From: Dermanyssus gallinae
Taxonomy: Eukaryota > Arthropoda > Arachnida > Mesostigmata > Dermanyssidae
Length of the DNA stretch: 64,000 bases
Direction of reading: 5' to 3'
Assembly (NCBI GenBank): GCA_003439945.1
Contig: QVRM01005378.1
Location: 668,001-732,000 of the forward strand
Under the pieces are notes generated by a model. It searched no databases. It saw nothing but the letters and a program-made list of their open reading frames with translations, and was not told the DNA's origin. The position numbers and the translations under genes are program-made. Each line of letters starts with the position of its first letter. Position 1 is the first letter of the stretch. Below, piece by piece: positions 12,011 to 25,377 of the stretch.

Positions 12011-12732
12011 TTATTGTTGCCCTTGGAGTTGTTTAATGTTGCCCTCGTTATTGTTTGTTGTTGTTCGCGCTGCTGCTGCTGCTACTGAAGCAGCATGTAC
12101 TATCCTCACCGTCTTCATCGTGATCGTTTGTTTTGTCATTTGCTGCCGATGCAGTGTCAACACTCGTGTGTCGTGTGTGTGCTGCCGACCAAGTTCAGTC
12201 AGATCGGCGGGCGAACTTCACTCGCGCAACTCTCATTGGGATGGCTAGCTGATTTGACGTGCCGCTTGCGCTCGCCTTTCGGCGCGTTTCGCGTTGCATC
12301 GCCGTGTTTGTGCCACTTTTTTTCACTTTACGAATCACGCACGGCGCTGCTTGTTGCTTCGACGACGACGCATCCGACGCTTTCAGTGTATGTCAATCGA
12401 TCGATTAGATCTAGTCAAACGTGGCTTCTGATTGTTTGCACAACGAAGAGAAGCTTATACAGAGAGAGAAAAACTACTTGTCATCTGTGTTGTCATCGGC
12501 CCTGATCGTTGTATCGGTGTGTCGTTCTGCGTCGGGATCGACTCCACATGTATCTTCATCATCAGTATTATCTATCATCGCTATCATTATTCGTACCTCC
12601 TCATATCAGGTTACTTCTACACCAGTGCCCTTGTTTGTCCCGTTTGTTTTGAGGCAACTCGACAGAACTGTTCCTCTCTCTCAGAAAGTTTGGTCATAGT
12701 CATCTCTTTTGCTATATATATATATATATATA

Positions 12733-12934
12733 CCGAGCAAGATGGCTTAGTGGCAAAGCCTTCGCCTTGCATTCGGGAGGACTGGGTTCGAGACTCAGAC
12801 CGGCCACTCTTAAATTGGTTTGCATGGTTTCCAATTTAGACAAAATAAAAGCCGGAGTGGAGGAATAAAAATTAGCCATGACATGAAAAAACGTACACGG
12901 GCATTACGGGCCTTACGGAAAATCCTTCAAAAAA
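12733..12934 (+). repeat. tRNA-derived SINE-A, copy 4
   Basis: This sense copy begins ccgagcaagatggcttagtgg directly after a (TA)n tract. Box B GGTTCGAGACT is nearly intact, and the body and A-rich end lead into another TG/TA tract. A short duplication near the end (gggcattacgggccttacgg) distinguishes it from the others. Confidence 0.9.
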
Positions 12935-13514
12935 TATGTGTATATATATATATACTTTAAAAAGGTCATATATTGTATTTAGAGATGACTTTGACCAACA
13001 TTTGCAAATCCTTAGAAGGAAGCATTCCACTTCGAAATGTAGTAGGTATGCGTCGCGTGCCGGGCTGGAGCCCAGCCGCCTGGCGACTCGTTCGTAGTTC
13101 GTAGCCAGAGTCAGAGCCGGCCGTCGGTCTCCATCGCCCCCCCCCCCCCAATCCGTCGACTTCCGTCGACTTAACTACATAACATTGTCGGGCTATCTGG
13201 CCTCATCAATGTGCCTTTGACCTTCTGTCCTTCCGTCGTTCCGGACGGCCGGCCGTGGTTCGTCTATGCGTTTTGTATGTATCAGCCTAAGTATGCCGAC
13301 GATCGGCCATGGTGAACCATGGTGCGATGGTCCCTATGTTGTTATTGTTATTGACCTGCGACTGCGGATACTGCTGTGACTGTTCGCTTCTATCTAACTA
13401 AATGATTGACTGCTTCGGCTGGTATAGAGGTTGGAAGTAGGCCAAGGAAGACGTCTCTGATTCTGGTTACTAATTCAATCATTTTCAAACATGTTTTCAA
13501 ACTGTAAAAAAGCA

Positions 13515-13517
<3 letters not shown>

Positions 13518-13604
<87 letters not shown>
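13518..13604. repeat. (TA)n array
   Basis: About 87 bp of almost pure TA has one AA interruption near 13574; it is among the longest pure arrays in intron 1. Confidence 0.97.
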
Positions 13605-13608
<4 letters not shown>

Positions 13609-14686
13609 GAACGTAATTTGTTTGCGAAACTGCACTACAAATGCTAGAGTTGCCGAAAAAATAATGAGATTTTCTTTCAAAATAAAATAATTTACATAAC
13701 CGCATGGTCTTATATACAGCTCCTTAGTGTGACACAGTATTGTAGCAATGAAATATACTAGCACAACAGAATTGCCGACCTCCGTTGGTGGCGCCTACAG
13801 TTCATAAATCAATTAACATCCCCGCAGCTCTTCACTTCGAAATGCCTGCCAATACCCTCATTGGTCTATTATTATACCAGAGCCGGAAGCAAGATATGTA
13901 TTTAGTTCCCGTAAAAGAACATTCACAAAGAGGAGAGATCTCACGCGGCCAGATTGCACGCTCCAAATATGCGGTAGCTGGCCCAAAAGAAAATGGGGCC
14001 TGAGCTTTTCTGGTCTGCGGCATCACAAATACAACCGGTCGCTCTTGGTAACCACCTTCCCCGTCTAGGCACCCAGAGAAATACTAAATCCGCCGGTAGT
14101 AAACCACGAGAGGGTTTGTAGGCAAGCGTGGCTGTTCTAAGAATATATATATATATATATATATTTTTTTTTTTTTTACTGATAAAAGGCTATGGGCAGT
14201 GATCAGATCACTAACTGACTTGTAACGCCTTCGGTAGAAGATGGCATGAAGTGCATCATTTTGAATAACCTCAACCCTATATATATATATATAAAAAACT
14301 ACGACTGCCAAACTGAGCACGAATGCGCGAATGATACGCCATGGAACTCGATCATTTTGGCGTCCTCTGGTGACTCGTCAATCTGTGGCTCTTTTGAGCT
14401 CGAGATACTAGCCCATATTGGGCTACTCTCTCCTCCCTCCTCTCGCTTCGCTATTTCGTTATGCATATACATACATTTACGTGTGCACGGATATGTATAC
14501 ACACGCGTCTTATTACTTGCATGACGTTTCATCTCTCGTACAGTCGTCGATACAGTAGAGAAAGAGGAGGAGGAACGAATTGCCTTGACACCGACTACGA
14601 TAGAAGATAGGCCGAGGCACATACGAGATCGATTGTTTAGACTGAAAACAGCAACCAACGTTCGTTCACATAACCAAGTCGACGCT

Positions 14687-14880
14687 GTTGTTGTTGCTGT
14701 TTTTGTTGTTGCTATCGTTGTTGCTGTTGTTGTCGTTGCTGTTGCTGTTTTTGTTGTTTCTATCGTTGTTGTTGTTGTCGTCGTCGTCGTCGTCGTTGTT
14801 GTTGCTGCTGTTACTATTAGTGTGGTGAATATTTCTGCTTTTGGTATCGTATTTGTTGTTGTGGTTGTCGCTATTGTTGT
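14687..14880 (+). repeat. (TTG/TCG)n triplet block
   Basis: GTTGTT repeats with CTG, TCG and TTT variants; all open frames over it are Val/Leu/Cys homopolymers. Confidence 0.93.
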
Positions 14881-15236
14881 TTCATTGCTATTTCTCCTGC
14901 TGCTGCTGTGCTATAACTGCCAGCAGCAGGAGAAATAGCTAGTCGTTTTTCTCGTTTTCCCTGGTCGTTTTGCTCGTCGATCGAGCCGGCAGGCCAACGC
15001 GATCTGCGTGCTGGCTGCGCTGGTAGTAGTCGTAGTAGTAGTAGTAGTACTGGCGGTACTGATCCTGTCTGTAGTGGGCGGCCATTCGGATCAACCGCTC
15101 GAATCTAGCTCGCTCGCCGGGCCCCCACCAATCGATTGTCGGTTAGGGAGATAGGGCGAGGCCAAGCGGCATAGAAGCATTGAGAACGAGCAAACGAGAG
15201 AGACTTTGCAGACATATAAACAAATAAACCACACAC

Positions 15237-15239
15237 ATA

Positions 15240-15311
<72 letters not shown>

Positions 15312-15340
15312 TAGATAGAGAGAGATATATAGCAAGAGAG
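15237..15340. repeat. (TA)n followed by (GA)n-rich tract
   Basis: About 64 bp of TA changes to agagagag/agatagat sequence. Confidence 0.93.
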
Positions 15341-16048
15341 AGATAGAGAAGGAGAGATAGAAAGTCTAAAGGAGACACATAGACGAAATGAGATCGGGTG
15401 GGAAAATCGGAGGGAAGATGCCTAGGCAGTTCCTGAACCACTCAACGCCACCGTCGTTCAGCTGCAGCATTAAAGAGGTTGTTTTCAATTCTAGCCCAAC
15501 TCCTCCGTCGCCTACGGGCTTGGAATTGCCGGTATGACCGGCATATCTTCGACGCGTCACAAACAGCACACGAAACGAATTCTCGTTTTGTCTCGCGAGC
15601 TTTGCCTATAACTTTCGATCGATATACGGCAGAGGCGCCAGCCGTGTTAGTCTTCCTTGCTGTAGTCTGCTTGTTGTTGTTGTTGCTGCTGCTTCTTCTT
15701 CTTCTGCTGTTGTTGTTGTTGGTATTGTTGTTGTTGTTGTTGTTGCTGCTGTCGTCGTCATTGTCGTCGCTGTCATTGTCTTCCTCTTCCACGAATGGGC
15801 GCGAATGCCTCTTGGTGACAGAAGATCTGGCTGGAGGCCACTCCGGGTGCCGCCAATACAGCAACGCCAGAATAAGAGCAGTAACAACAACAACAACAAT
15901 AACAATAACACGTACGGTCATGGCGAGCAACGATATGATCAACAACAACAACAGCATCAATAAGAGTAGCAGAAGCAATAACAGCAGCAGCAACACTCAA
16001 CGTACGATCACTTTTACACCGTTTACTTAAGTACGGTGTAAGTTCTTC

Positions 16049-16050
<2 letters not shown>

Positions 16051-16124
<74 letters not shown>
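16051..16124. repeat. (TA)n array abutting SINE-A copy 5
   Basis: About 75 bp of pure TA ends only two to three bases (tg/gta) before the tRNA-like head of the SINE. Confidence 0.97.
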
Positions 16125-16126
<2 letters not shown>

Positions 16127-16127
<1 letters not shown>

Positions 16128-16327
16128 CGAGCAAGATGGCTTAGTGGCAAAGCATTTGCCTTGCATTCGGGAGGACTGGGTTCGAGACCCAGACCGGCCA
16201 CTCTTAAATTGGTTTGCATGGTTTCCAATTTAGACACAAGGTAAATGCCGGAGTGGATTAAAATTAGCCGTGACATGAAAAAACCGTACACGAGCAATAA
16301 ATAGCTTTACGGAAAATCTAAAAAAGA
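16127..16327 (+). repeat. tRNA-derived SINE-A, copy 5
   Basis: This sense copy follows a 75-bp (TA)n array and is followed by aaaaaagagatatatatata. Box A (TGGCTTAGTGGCAAAG) and box B (GGTTCGAGACC) are both intact, so it is among the best-preserved copies in the window. Confidence 0.92.
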
Positions 16328-17621
16328 GATATATATATACAAATAAATATATAATATATAGTTCTAATAGATAAATATTGATAGTTCTGTTCAGTCTTTC
16401 TCTGTCGGGCTCTCTCTAGCTCTCCCGTGTTTGACTTTTGCTCTGTTTTTTACCGGCCGTTGCCGCAGGCGTTATTAGTGATGAATCGTCCGATCATTCC
16501 CGGGCGAATCCCGCTGAAAATAAAGTGGCCTCTGGCTATATGGCGTCATGGGTATACGTTTCAGTCGCCAATGTCGCCAAGGCCGAGCAAAGCTTTTTGC
16601 ACCGCTTGCTTCAGGCGACACTTCGAGAGCGGCTTCGAGTGACTTAAGCCACTCAAAAGCCGCTCGGGGAAGTGTACCTCACGATGGATGCGCGAAGGCT
16701 ACCCCCACTTGAGCTGACGCTAATGCTTTGCCGGCGTGTCTCCTTCGAAGCGGTGTCGTGTTGATTTAAGACGAGAATCTACGACAAGACGATTAGAAAG
16801 GCAGAATAGAGCTTGGTTCGGCTGGCGTCAGACTAAACTTTGATTGGCACATGATTAACAGATCTAACGCTTTTGGGAGAGGAACTACATCTGCTTGTGT
16901 CCACAAGCTCATTAGCTGCGTAATGACAATGTGTGATTATATATGATGCCACTAGGGTGTGTAATTGGCACGTTTTTGTGCGAGTTCGTGTATCTTGATG
17001 TGATAGCGTTGCTTCTCGGCGTTCGACGCGCGTGTCACGCACTAGCATCTGCTTGAGGTCAACTGGCATCTGACTCACTATTAAGCTTGGGCATCGGCAG
17101 ACCTGATGTGCTCCGCTGATTGAATTGATAAATCAGTGGATCCTTCAGGAGTCTTTTTAAGGCGTCGTGCTTGCTATCTACAAATTTTTGTAACCGAAGA
17201 CTTAAGAAAAATGCCCGCTCTAGGCTCTGTACAGATTTATATAGTTCACATTCAGCCGAAGGTTTGGTGTATTTCTCATTTTTAATTTACTTTAGGTCTG
17301 CCAGTTAATTACGCTGGTACGCCGCGCAGGGGCCAGGCAAATCGAATATCACGCCTGTTACTTCATGCAGAATCCGTGAATCTTTGGGTTTGGGGCCGTG
17401 TGATATTTGCCTCATTGATGGCCGTAGGAAAGTTTGCATCTTTAACAAAGACAAAAACGGATATGAAAGCTCTAACGCGCAGAGATCATGGGCTGTAACC
17501 GTTTCTTTCGATTACCTTGATAGATCACCATAGACACCCGCTAGGCACATTGGCTTAGATAATCCTTCTGGTATGTGTATTATTTTGTATTATTTACATA
17601 GTGTATTATATGACAAAAAAA

Positions 17622-17665
<44 letters not shown>

Positions 17666-18082
17666 GCAATACCTAACCAAGGTGGCAATAAACGATTGAA
17701 TATATATATATATATATATATCGACTGAAGTTAAAACTCACTTAACCATTAACTAGCGACGTTAAGTGTATAAGAATATCATAAGTATTACTATCATATG
17801 ATTGGTATCATCAAATATTACTATTATTATAATTCTCATAGTTGTGGGTGTCTCACTCTATGTGCGTGCAGCCTCTTAATTCCTAGCCTAAATATGGGTA
17901 TCCCACTACTCCCATTGTGGAGGGGGCACTTCTTCTACGTGCAGCGAGCGACAGATGTTGACTAAGAGCTATATTGTTGTTGTTGTTGTTGTTGATGATG
18001 ATGCGTGTGGTTGTTATTACAACGTCGACTATTAAAAACAGTGATCATAATCAATGTTCGTTGTTGTTGTTGTTGCTTGCAG

Positions 18083-18342
18083 GGACAGCCGCAAGGTCGT
18101 TCTGAGTAAGGGCGCGTCCGGCCTGGGCTTTAACATCGTTGGCGGTGAAGACGGCGAGGGCATCTTCATATCGTTCATCCTTGCTGGAGGCGCCGCTGAC
18201 CTCAGCGGACAGCTGCGGAGAGGCGACCAGATTCTCGCGGTAAACAACATCGACCTCCGACAGGCCACTCATGAACAGGCCGCCCAAGCGCTCAAGGGGG
18301 CCGGACACACCGTGGCGATGACAGTGCAGTATAGACCTGATG
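18083..18342 (+). CDS. dlg1: Discs-large MAGUK, PDZ3 exon
   Basis: This exon encodes a complete PDZ domain (residues about 57-139 of the conceptual product). The signature is unmistakable for the third PDZ of Dlg/PSD-95 proteins: the carboxylate-binding GLGF loop at residues 67-70, then [32 protein letters not shown] and [13 protein letters not shown]. The His that opens helix alpha-B (THEQ) is present, which in this family goes with class I ligands (S/T-x-hydrophobic C-termini). The domain tethers channels, adhesion receptors and polarity proteins beneath septate junctions and synapses in flies. Acceptor is ttgcttgcag|GGACAG and donor is GATG|gtaata, so it enters in phase 2 and leaves in phase 1. 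Codons lean to G/C in third position, unlike the surrounding repeats. Certainty is high for the domain and for the MAGUK assignment. Confidence 0.95.
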
Positions 18343-21300
18343 GTAATATAAACTTTTGCAGTTTTTCGCTTTCCCTCCTTCTACCCGCCTTTGTTTAGTT
18401 GTTTGGTCTCTCTTTCTCTCGTTTTGCTTTTCTTCGTGAGAGACCTTTTCACTGTGCGTGTGCGTCATGAGGTGTTGCTTATTCCTTTGTTCCGACGGAC
18501 GGGTACTGGTGGCCGTCGGTTGCCGACGTTGCTGTGAGAATTAGTTATGGTTCGAATAATTAGTTATAGTAAGCTATAGTTAGAACGTGTTGTGCTGCTT
18601 TCGGCCCAAAGTTTCAAGACTGGCTGTTCGTACCACTATCGATTCAGAAAAATAGGCTCTCCTCATAGAGAACTGAAGACTTGTGGGCTGGAGAAAACGT
18701 GTTTTGTCATGTGAAACGGAACTTTGTGCGTGTGTGTGTGTAGGTACATTCACCCCGTTTCTTGCAAGCATGTACTGCGTGTAGATTATTGTTATTATTA
18801 TGGATAAGCCAGGCAGAGCACGCAGCAAAAATGAAATCGAAGGATGTAGGTGAATGATTCATTATCTATTAAATATAGGCACCCAGAAAAGAGAGGTGTC
18901 ATGGCTTTTTTACCCATGGCCGTGACCACCGTAATCGTGTAGTTCTCAAAACAATGTCCTGAATATGAAGCCACAAGCGCTTTCCTTTTTTTGCGCCTAC
19001 TTTTTGTTTATGTCACGCCATCGCCCGTTTCACACCTTCCCGACAGTTGGCTATTCCCACCCCCCCGATACTGTTGGTTGTTCGCCGAGATTTCACTTTG
19101 TATTTTATTACTGCATTTTTCCTCGCACAAGCTCTTTCGTTGGTTGCGCAGACATTACGACTTCTTCTTAGTCTGCCCTGTTCGTAAGCATAGGCTTCAA
19201 AGCGGACGAACTTTGCGAGTGTGTTGTACCTTCCTGTGAGCATGACGCTCAAACTTGAACATCAATAGAGCTTCGCGAAACAGTAGGCAGAAGAACCATA
19301 AACTCGCGGTAAACGCTCGCTAAAGAAGCCTAACTAATTCGTGTCTTTGTTCATAGCTCTGTGCGTCTAGTTAAGAAAATGCGTGTTTGGTTCGCAGCGT
19401 CCTCCTACACCAGTTTTTTTTCTCGAGGAAGGGTTCCCAACAAGCTGCTTCCCATAGGCTACGCTTGTACTCGGTTGGCTACACGGATTGACAGGAAAAC
19501 ACAAAGGGTAAAGATTTGTCAGACCTCCACACTCCCGCCATGGCGCGGCATGGTGATAATGATGGCGATGTCTCGCCGGTGATGTTTCCTCGCAGGCGAA
19601 AGCGATGACGGACTTCTCGTAACTTCGCCACCGCGTCCTTCTGACTCACGACCACATGTGGACAAGTCAGAAATACCTTATGGCTAGCAATATTAGAGCT
19701 CCTAAACCAGGTCTCGCTCACCACCGTGGCATTCAGTCCATGTGTGAAACAGATCTGTCAAGGTCTCTAGCTGCCCCGATCTCCAGAGAGAGATCTCTGT
19801 TCCAGCATTCATATGAATTACAGCAAACATATTATTACAATAATGAAACTCCGTCCGGGCAATATGAATCCACACTCTCAACGTTTCCGTCTGTCTCCCA
19901 CCCGTATTACACGCACATCGGTAAGGTGAGGCGCATTCGTATGCAGGCGTATGCGCCTACCTCAGCTGAGCTGAGTAGTACACTGCATACTGCATGCTGC
20001 AATATACTGAGCGTTATTGAGAGCCAAACCACTTTTAGCCACACAGGTGGTTGTTGGCTGGTCGGATCTGTTGATGACAACAGACAATGGACGATGACAA
20101 CGACGGCGCCCGCGTCTCGAGACACCTATTTGTCCTATATTGGTCATTCCGTTCATTTGTCTCTTGTCCGCGTACGGGGGGGGGGGGGGTGTAGCGAGTC
20201 TGTGAGTTGGCGTGAAAGCGGCGGGGGTTGTGGCAGAGTGCTCTACGGCGCACGCGGCGCAATTGATCGCGTGGCGGATCGATTCGTCCCGCAACGCCAT
20301 CATCGTCGTCGTCGTCGTCATCGTTTATCGCTCATGTGTCGATCGCAGGCTAGTTTAAAAAGTGGGGTACGGTACTGCTCGACGCGCGGGTAGTATTGAC
20401 GCTAGCCACAATTTGTGCCGTCGTGTGGTCGCAGTAATCCCGGTCTCCATCCACGCACAGCCCCCCTCTGACGATAAATGGTGGAGGGTCATAGCAGATA
20501 CTCTGCACGACCTCAAGTCATTGCTGGACGGAGGGGGCGGGGGGGGGGTCTACTGGCTAGCCAATCGATCGACCCCTAAGACAAGTACGACGATATAGAC
20601 GCCCCATTTAGCAGCGCCACTGGCGGTGGCGTCTATTGGTGGTTGTCTATCATGAAACCCCAATGTCAATGCATCCGCAATGAAGGTCCGCCCGCTTTAC
20701 CCGCCTCGCGGAGGGCACTCTTACATTGAGAAGCGTCTTTCACGTTGACACATGCCTAACCTCACAAAAGCGTCATCCACCAGTAGTACTCCTACTTACT
20801 ATTCGACAACTTGTACTCAATTATGTTGGTTGATTCATACAAATTATGTGAGTACAGTGATGAGATGATGGATGAGGGCAAGATGGCTGGACGCCCGATC
20901 CGAGTCGTTGGGGAAACCGGCATTTTATATTTTTTTTTTAGCCAAGCCAGATTCTGTAACTTAGACCGTTTATTTCGACATGGTGTTACAGAGTTCGGTC
21001 GTCCCTACTTCTGGCCACTTCCGCTGTTTACGTAGTAACTACATCCGGAGCAACATAAATGCAAAAATATACCATCTGCTGGTCCTTCTACTCTACATAT
21101 CTGTATAGATAAACATGGAGGATGTAATATGCATATCTATATCGATGAATATGGAAAGTACGTTTGAAGCGCCGCCCAACGATGCGTCGAAACGGCGTGC
21201 CTGGTACCTGTCGAGGCGAAGTATCAAGTAAGGGATCGTGGGTGAACGAGCTCGGTCGGTCGATCGGTCTGTTTGCCTGCCTGCCTGTCGAAGGTAAAAA

Positions 21301-21885
21301 CGACCCGACCCAAACCTGCTCTCTCAGCTGCCCACCTTCATCTCCGAGGAGAAGTTCATGCTGGCGACGCCGCAGTTCATGTTCGTGAGCTCTGCAATCA
21401 AATGCAATCAGCGGCATCAAATTTAAACCACTTAGTCGGCCGGCCGGTGGGCCGGTGAGCCGCCCTATGAGTGGTGGGTGGCCCGCGCCTTTCGATTTGC
21501 GGCGAGTATTTGATTTAGTTCATGCCGCTGGCCTTCCTCCACTGCTGGACGTCCGGTTCGTGGAGTTCGTCTCACCGGCTGCTACTATTCTCGCTGCTCC
21601 TCTCGTCGTACGCGGCGCAGGTGCTGAGTCGGTGGTTGGTTGCTGTTCTCTCGTCCTCGCCTGTCGGCGTGACACGTCAACTGGGGGTGGTGGTGGCGAT
21701 GGGGTAGTGTCGTGGGGGCCGTGCTGGTGGTGGTGGTGGTAGGTCGTATCGCGGCCGAGGAACAGTAAGGAGGTCATGGGCGGCCCATCGGCTTGCCCGC
21801 TCAGCTATGAAATGTAGCGCTGCCAGAGCTGGCCTTGTGTCGGCTAGATAGGTTGGCTGTACTTGGCGAGTGTCAAAACAAGTGT

Positions 21886-22085
21886 CGAGCCCGGTGGCCT
21901 GGTGGATTAAGTCTGCGCCTCGCAACCGGAGGAGACACATCAGAGATGCGCGGGATCGAGCCCCACCGTTGCCCCATATTTGTATTTATGGGGGTAGTCC
22001 GTCTATGAAGCAATGTGAAAAACAGGTTCGTAGACGTCAAATCTTGGCTGAGGGTCAGCCCGAAAAACTTTACTTTAGTAGTAGT
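21886..22085 (+). repeat. tRNA-derived SINE-B, copy 1 (longest)
   Basis: This is a second SINE family, different from SINE-A. The head reads cgagcccggtggcctggtgg with a box A-like TGGCCTGGTGG. It continues gcgcctcgcaaccggagg and carries a degenerate box B (GGATCGAGCCC). The body includes catatttgtatttatggggg, tccgtctatgaagcaatg and a 3' end ggctgagggtcagcccgaaa, with a GTA-rich tail. No clear target-site duplication was found for this copy. Confidence 0.8.
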
Positions 22086-23426
22086 AATAGCGGGGGATGA
22101 AGAACGAGCACAAGTAATAACTAGGTGTAGACGGTTAGTCAGTTAGTAGTTAGTCAGCGTCTGTGAGGAAGTGTGCCGTGGGTGGTTGGGGGTTAGATCC
22201 CGCTTGCTCACCTGTCGGTCACCTACCTAGCCAGCACTGCCGCGTCGTCGAATACTGCTGCTGCTGATTCTGATACTGTTACTATTAGGGCCGCCGCCTT
22301 GGTCGTGATGGTGGGGTTCTCATCATCGTCCTCGGGCAAACCTAAGAGGGGGAGTAACGGGGAGAGTACAAGTCCACTGCAACCGACAGCTCGAAGGCCA
22401 GTGGGGTGCTGGCGGGCAGGCGGGGGGTTGTGTGTGTGTCAAGGGGGCGCGAGAGTGGACCTCAGGCGAGAATCCAAGATGGCTTCCGCCTTCCTCCGCC
22501 GCCACCGGGGCGGCGGCGGCAGCGACACAGCTGCGAGCTTCGGAGCGCCTACCGTCCTAGATCCTCCTCCGGAAAGAGACCGAGAGAGGTCTGAGACGAA
22601 TCGCCGAGTGAGGAACAACGATTGGCACCCGCCCCTGCCGTTACCGTCGGCGTTCCTGCAGCTGTTGTGGTAGTTGCGCCTCGTTCTCATTATTGTTGTC
22701 GTCGTCGTCGCCATCATCGTTGTCGTTGTTATTGTTGCGATTGTGAGCGTAGTTGCAGTCGTGGTTGTCATTGCTGCTATTGTTGCTTCTGCGGCTGCGG
22801 CAGTTGCTGCTGCTCTCAACTTTGTCTTCGTCGGTGTTGTTTTGAGCAGCCATATATCTATCGAATGTGTGACATGAAAGAACGAGCACCACCAAGAACC
22901 TGAGCAACAACAAAACACGCCCGCTAACCAGACGAACCCAACAGTGTGTGTGTGTGAGAAAGATGAAGTGAGATGAAGGGTGAGCGTGAGGTGTAACAGG
23001 GACAATGAAAAAGGGAGCGCGCAGCACACAGCGAGACCAACCGGCCAACGAGAGCACAACTCCGAAAGCAGTAGTGGTAGAGCATTGAATCCATCCCCCC
23101 AGTTACAGAGTCGTTATCGTCGACTTCGACAGCAGCAACGACAACAAAACACAGGCAGAACGAACCTCAACGACGAGTAGATTTCCGAACAACAACAACA
23201 ACAAAGAACGAACATTGTTCTCTCCTCATCTCATTATCGTCATCGTTGTCGACGAAGTTGCCGGGGGAGTTAGTGAGGCTGGCTGGGCAGCTTGCACCGA
23301 CGGTAGGAAACGAAAGTGAACGACGGTGAACGCCACGCCACTGCTCGGTATTGCACACGCACACAGAAGGGCGCATATTCAATTTTGTGCCTCCGGCACC
23401 GGCAGCTGCGGCGGCGGACTTCCTCT

Positions 23427-23580
23427 GTTGTTGTTGTTGTTGTTGTTGTTGTGGAGTTTGTTGTTTGCGTCAGTCGACCGTCAGTTGTTGTTGTTGTTGT
23501 TGTTGCTGTGGTGGTGGTGTTGTCGTCGTCGGCGTCGTCGTTATTGTTTCTGTGGCTGCCGCTGCGGTTGTTGTTGTCAT
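23427..23580 (+). repeat. (TTG)n triplet block in intron 2
   Basis: Two TTG runs are separated by tcgaccgtcag and followed by GTC/GTG-rich triplets. No gene is called from it. Confidence 0.93.
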
Positions 23581-25249
23581 CGCTTTCTTGTGTGGCTTTG
23601 GCTTCTTGGCCTGGACGCGCCTCCACCCGCCACCGCCTTCAGCCCGCCCGACGTACCGACCGCGGAGGGGTGGTGTAAGTATGCCGCCGTGGCTCGAGAG
23701 CTCCCAGGGGTGATGGTATGTTATGGTACGTGTGTGTGGATGCACGTGCTCCAGCTCCCCGCCGTCCGTGCGCCAGTCCAGGCAAACAGACCACAAAAGC
23801 ACGCAGTGCCGCCGCCGGAGGCAGGCGACAAAGAAGATTTCGTGTCAACGTGCCTGATCAAACGCACACAAGTTGGCAACATGGTTGCTCGAGTGCCCGA
23901 GGACAGTTGTATCAGATGCACATGAGGCCGCGACGTGAAGCGACATCTACCACTGGCAACAACAGCAACAACAACATTACAGTTTCGACGGACCGGACCG
24001 AACGTTGGTGCTCTCTGGTGTTCTCCAGCGACAAGGTGTCGCCCTCGTCGTTGTTAACGCCAGGCAATCGCAGTAGCTATGTCAGTCAAGTTCGTATCGC
24101 GTCGAACAGTCCCTCGTGCTCTTTTTTTTTGGAATGAGCCGGTTATGAGGGATCTGTGAGTCAGTCAGAGGACAGTTGCGTCGCAACGAGCAACACATAC
24201 GCCTTTGTTTGCTCTTTGGACTGGCTGGCGATCGTACACAGTGCAACGCCACTGTCAGTCAACCGAGTGCACGTGCTGGGCGAACCCGCATCCATCGGCG
24301 CCTCTGGTACTAGTTGAACAGTAACAATAACAATAACAACAACAAGGAACAACAACAATATCCTTTTTAGCACCTTTCCTACAAGTGTACTGAAGTGTGC
24401 GGTTTCCTGAAGTCTCATAGTCGTCGCCGTCGTCGTCCGTCAATCCGACGGAAACCGTGGGGGTCGAAACATGACTTCCGTCAGAAGCTGACCACTGGTC
24501 ACGAATCACAGCGTTTTGACGCTGTGCGCATCTTCATTGATCGTCGACTGACATCGACGCACCATCATCTACGTCACGTCACGGTCTTCATCACACGACC
24601 ATCTTCATCTTTTATACCCATCAGTCTCATCGATCTCAGCGATCTGAATCCGTCGGACCAATCACACCCTGGATATGACTGTGATATTTTGTTGTTCAAT
24701 CCATTGTGCAATTATTGTAACTAGAAATCATACAACGAAGAAAAATATTCACTTATATTACTCGTAGTAATAGTAGTAGTAATAACAAAAAATTTAGTCG
24801 TGCCGACCAGCAGTAAGCAATTGAAGAGCGAGCTCTGGCTACAAAAAACAACGGCAGTAGCAACAACAAAAAGATTTACTGCTTCAATAACAACGACGTC
24901 CGCAGCAAGAGCAGCAGCAGCAACAAAATCTGCAACAACAAAAACTGCCCTCTCCGTGTCTACGTTTTTGTTCATACCGAGCGTGAGAGGATACTTAAGC
25001 ACAAAGGACAACTCCGGTCAGTGTTTACACCATAGAAGAACTTGGCAGTCTCTGACAGGATGAACGCGTCGTGGGGACGAACTCCAGATGGTCTACTCCC
25101 GCTACTACGAAGGTATATTACTGTGGAAGCTCGCGTACATAGAGATACGTTACAAAGGGCGTCTCCGCCAATTCTTTCGTCGCCGCCTTCGCCGCTGTTG
25201 AGATTTGTGAATTGACGGCCCTATCGTTTGGTTGTCATGTCAAACGATG

Positions 25250-25377
25250 AAGTTTTTCGGGCTGACCCTCCCTCAGCCAAGATTTACGTACACGGAACTG
25301 GGTTTCGCATTGCTTGTCTCCTCCGGTCGCGAGGCGCAGGTCCGAATGCACCCGCCACGCCACCGGCTTCGACCATA
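25250..25377 (-). repeat. SINE-B copy 2, internally deleted, with 10-bp target-site duplication
   Basis: On the minus strand it has the SINE-B head (ggtggcgtggcgggtgcattcg, gcgcctcgcgaccggaggag) and the family 3' end (ggctgagggagggtcagcccg, aaaaact). The middle with box B is missing. It is bounded on both sides by TCAAACGATG (25240-25249 and 25378-25387), a perfect 10-bp direct repeat and the expected footprint of retrotransposition. Confidence 0.88.

Noticed and set aside
22479..22588. Alternative first exon of dlg in intron 2 (ATG in good context, GC-rich)
   Set aside because: Ending at the GT at 22589 leaves phase 2, while the SH3-linker exon needs phase 1, and there is no family resemblance.
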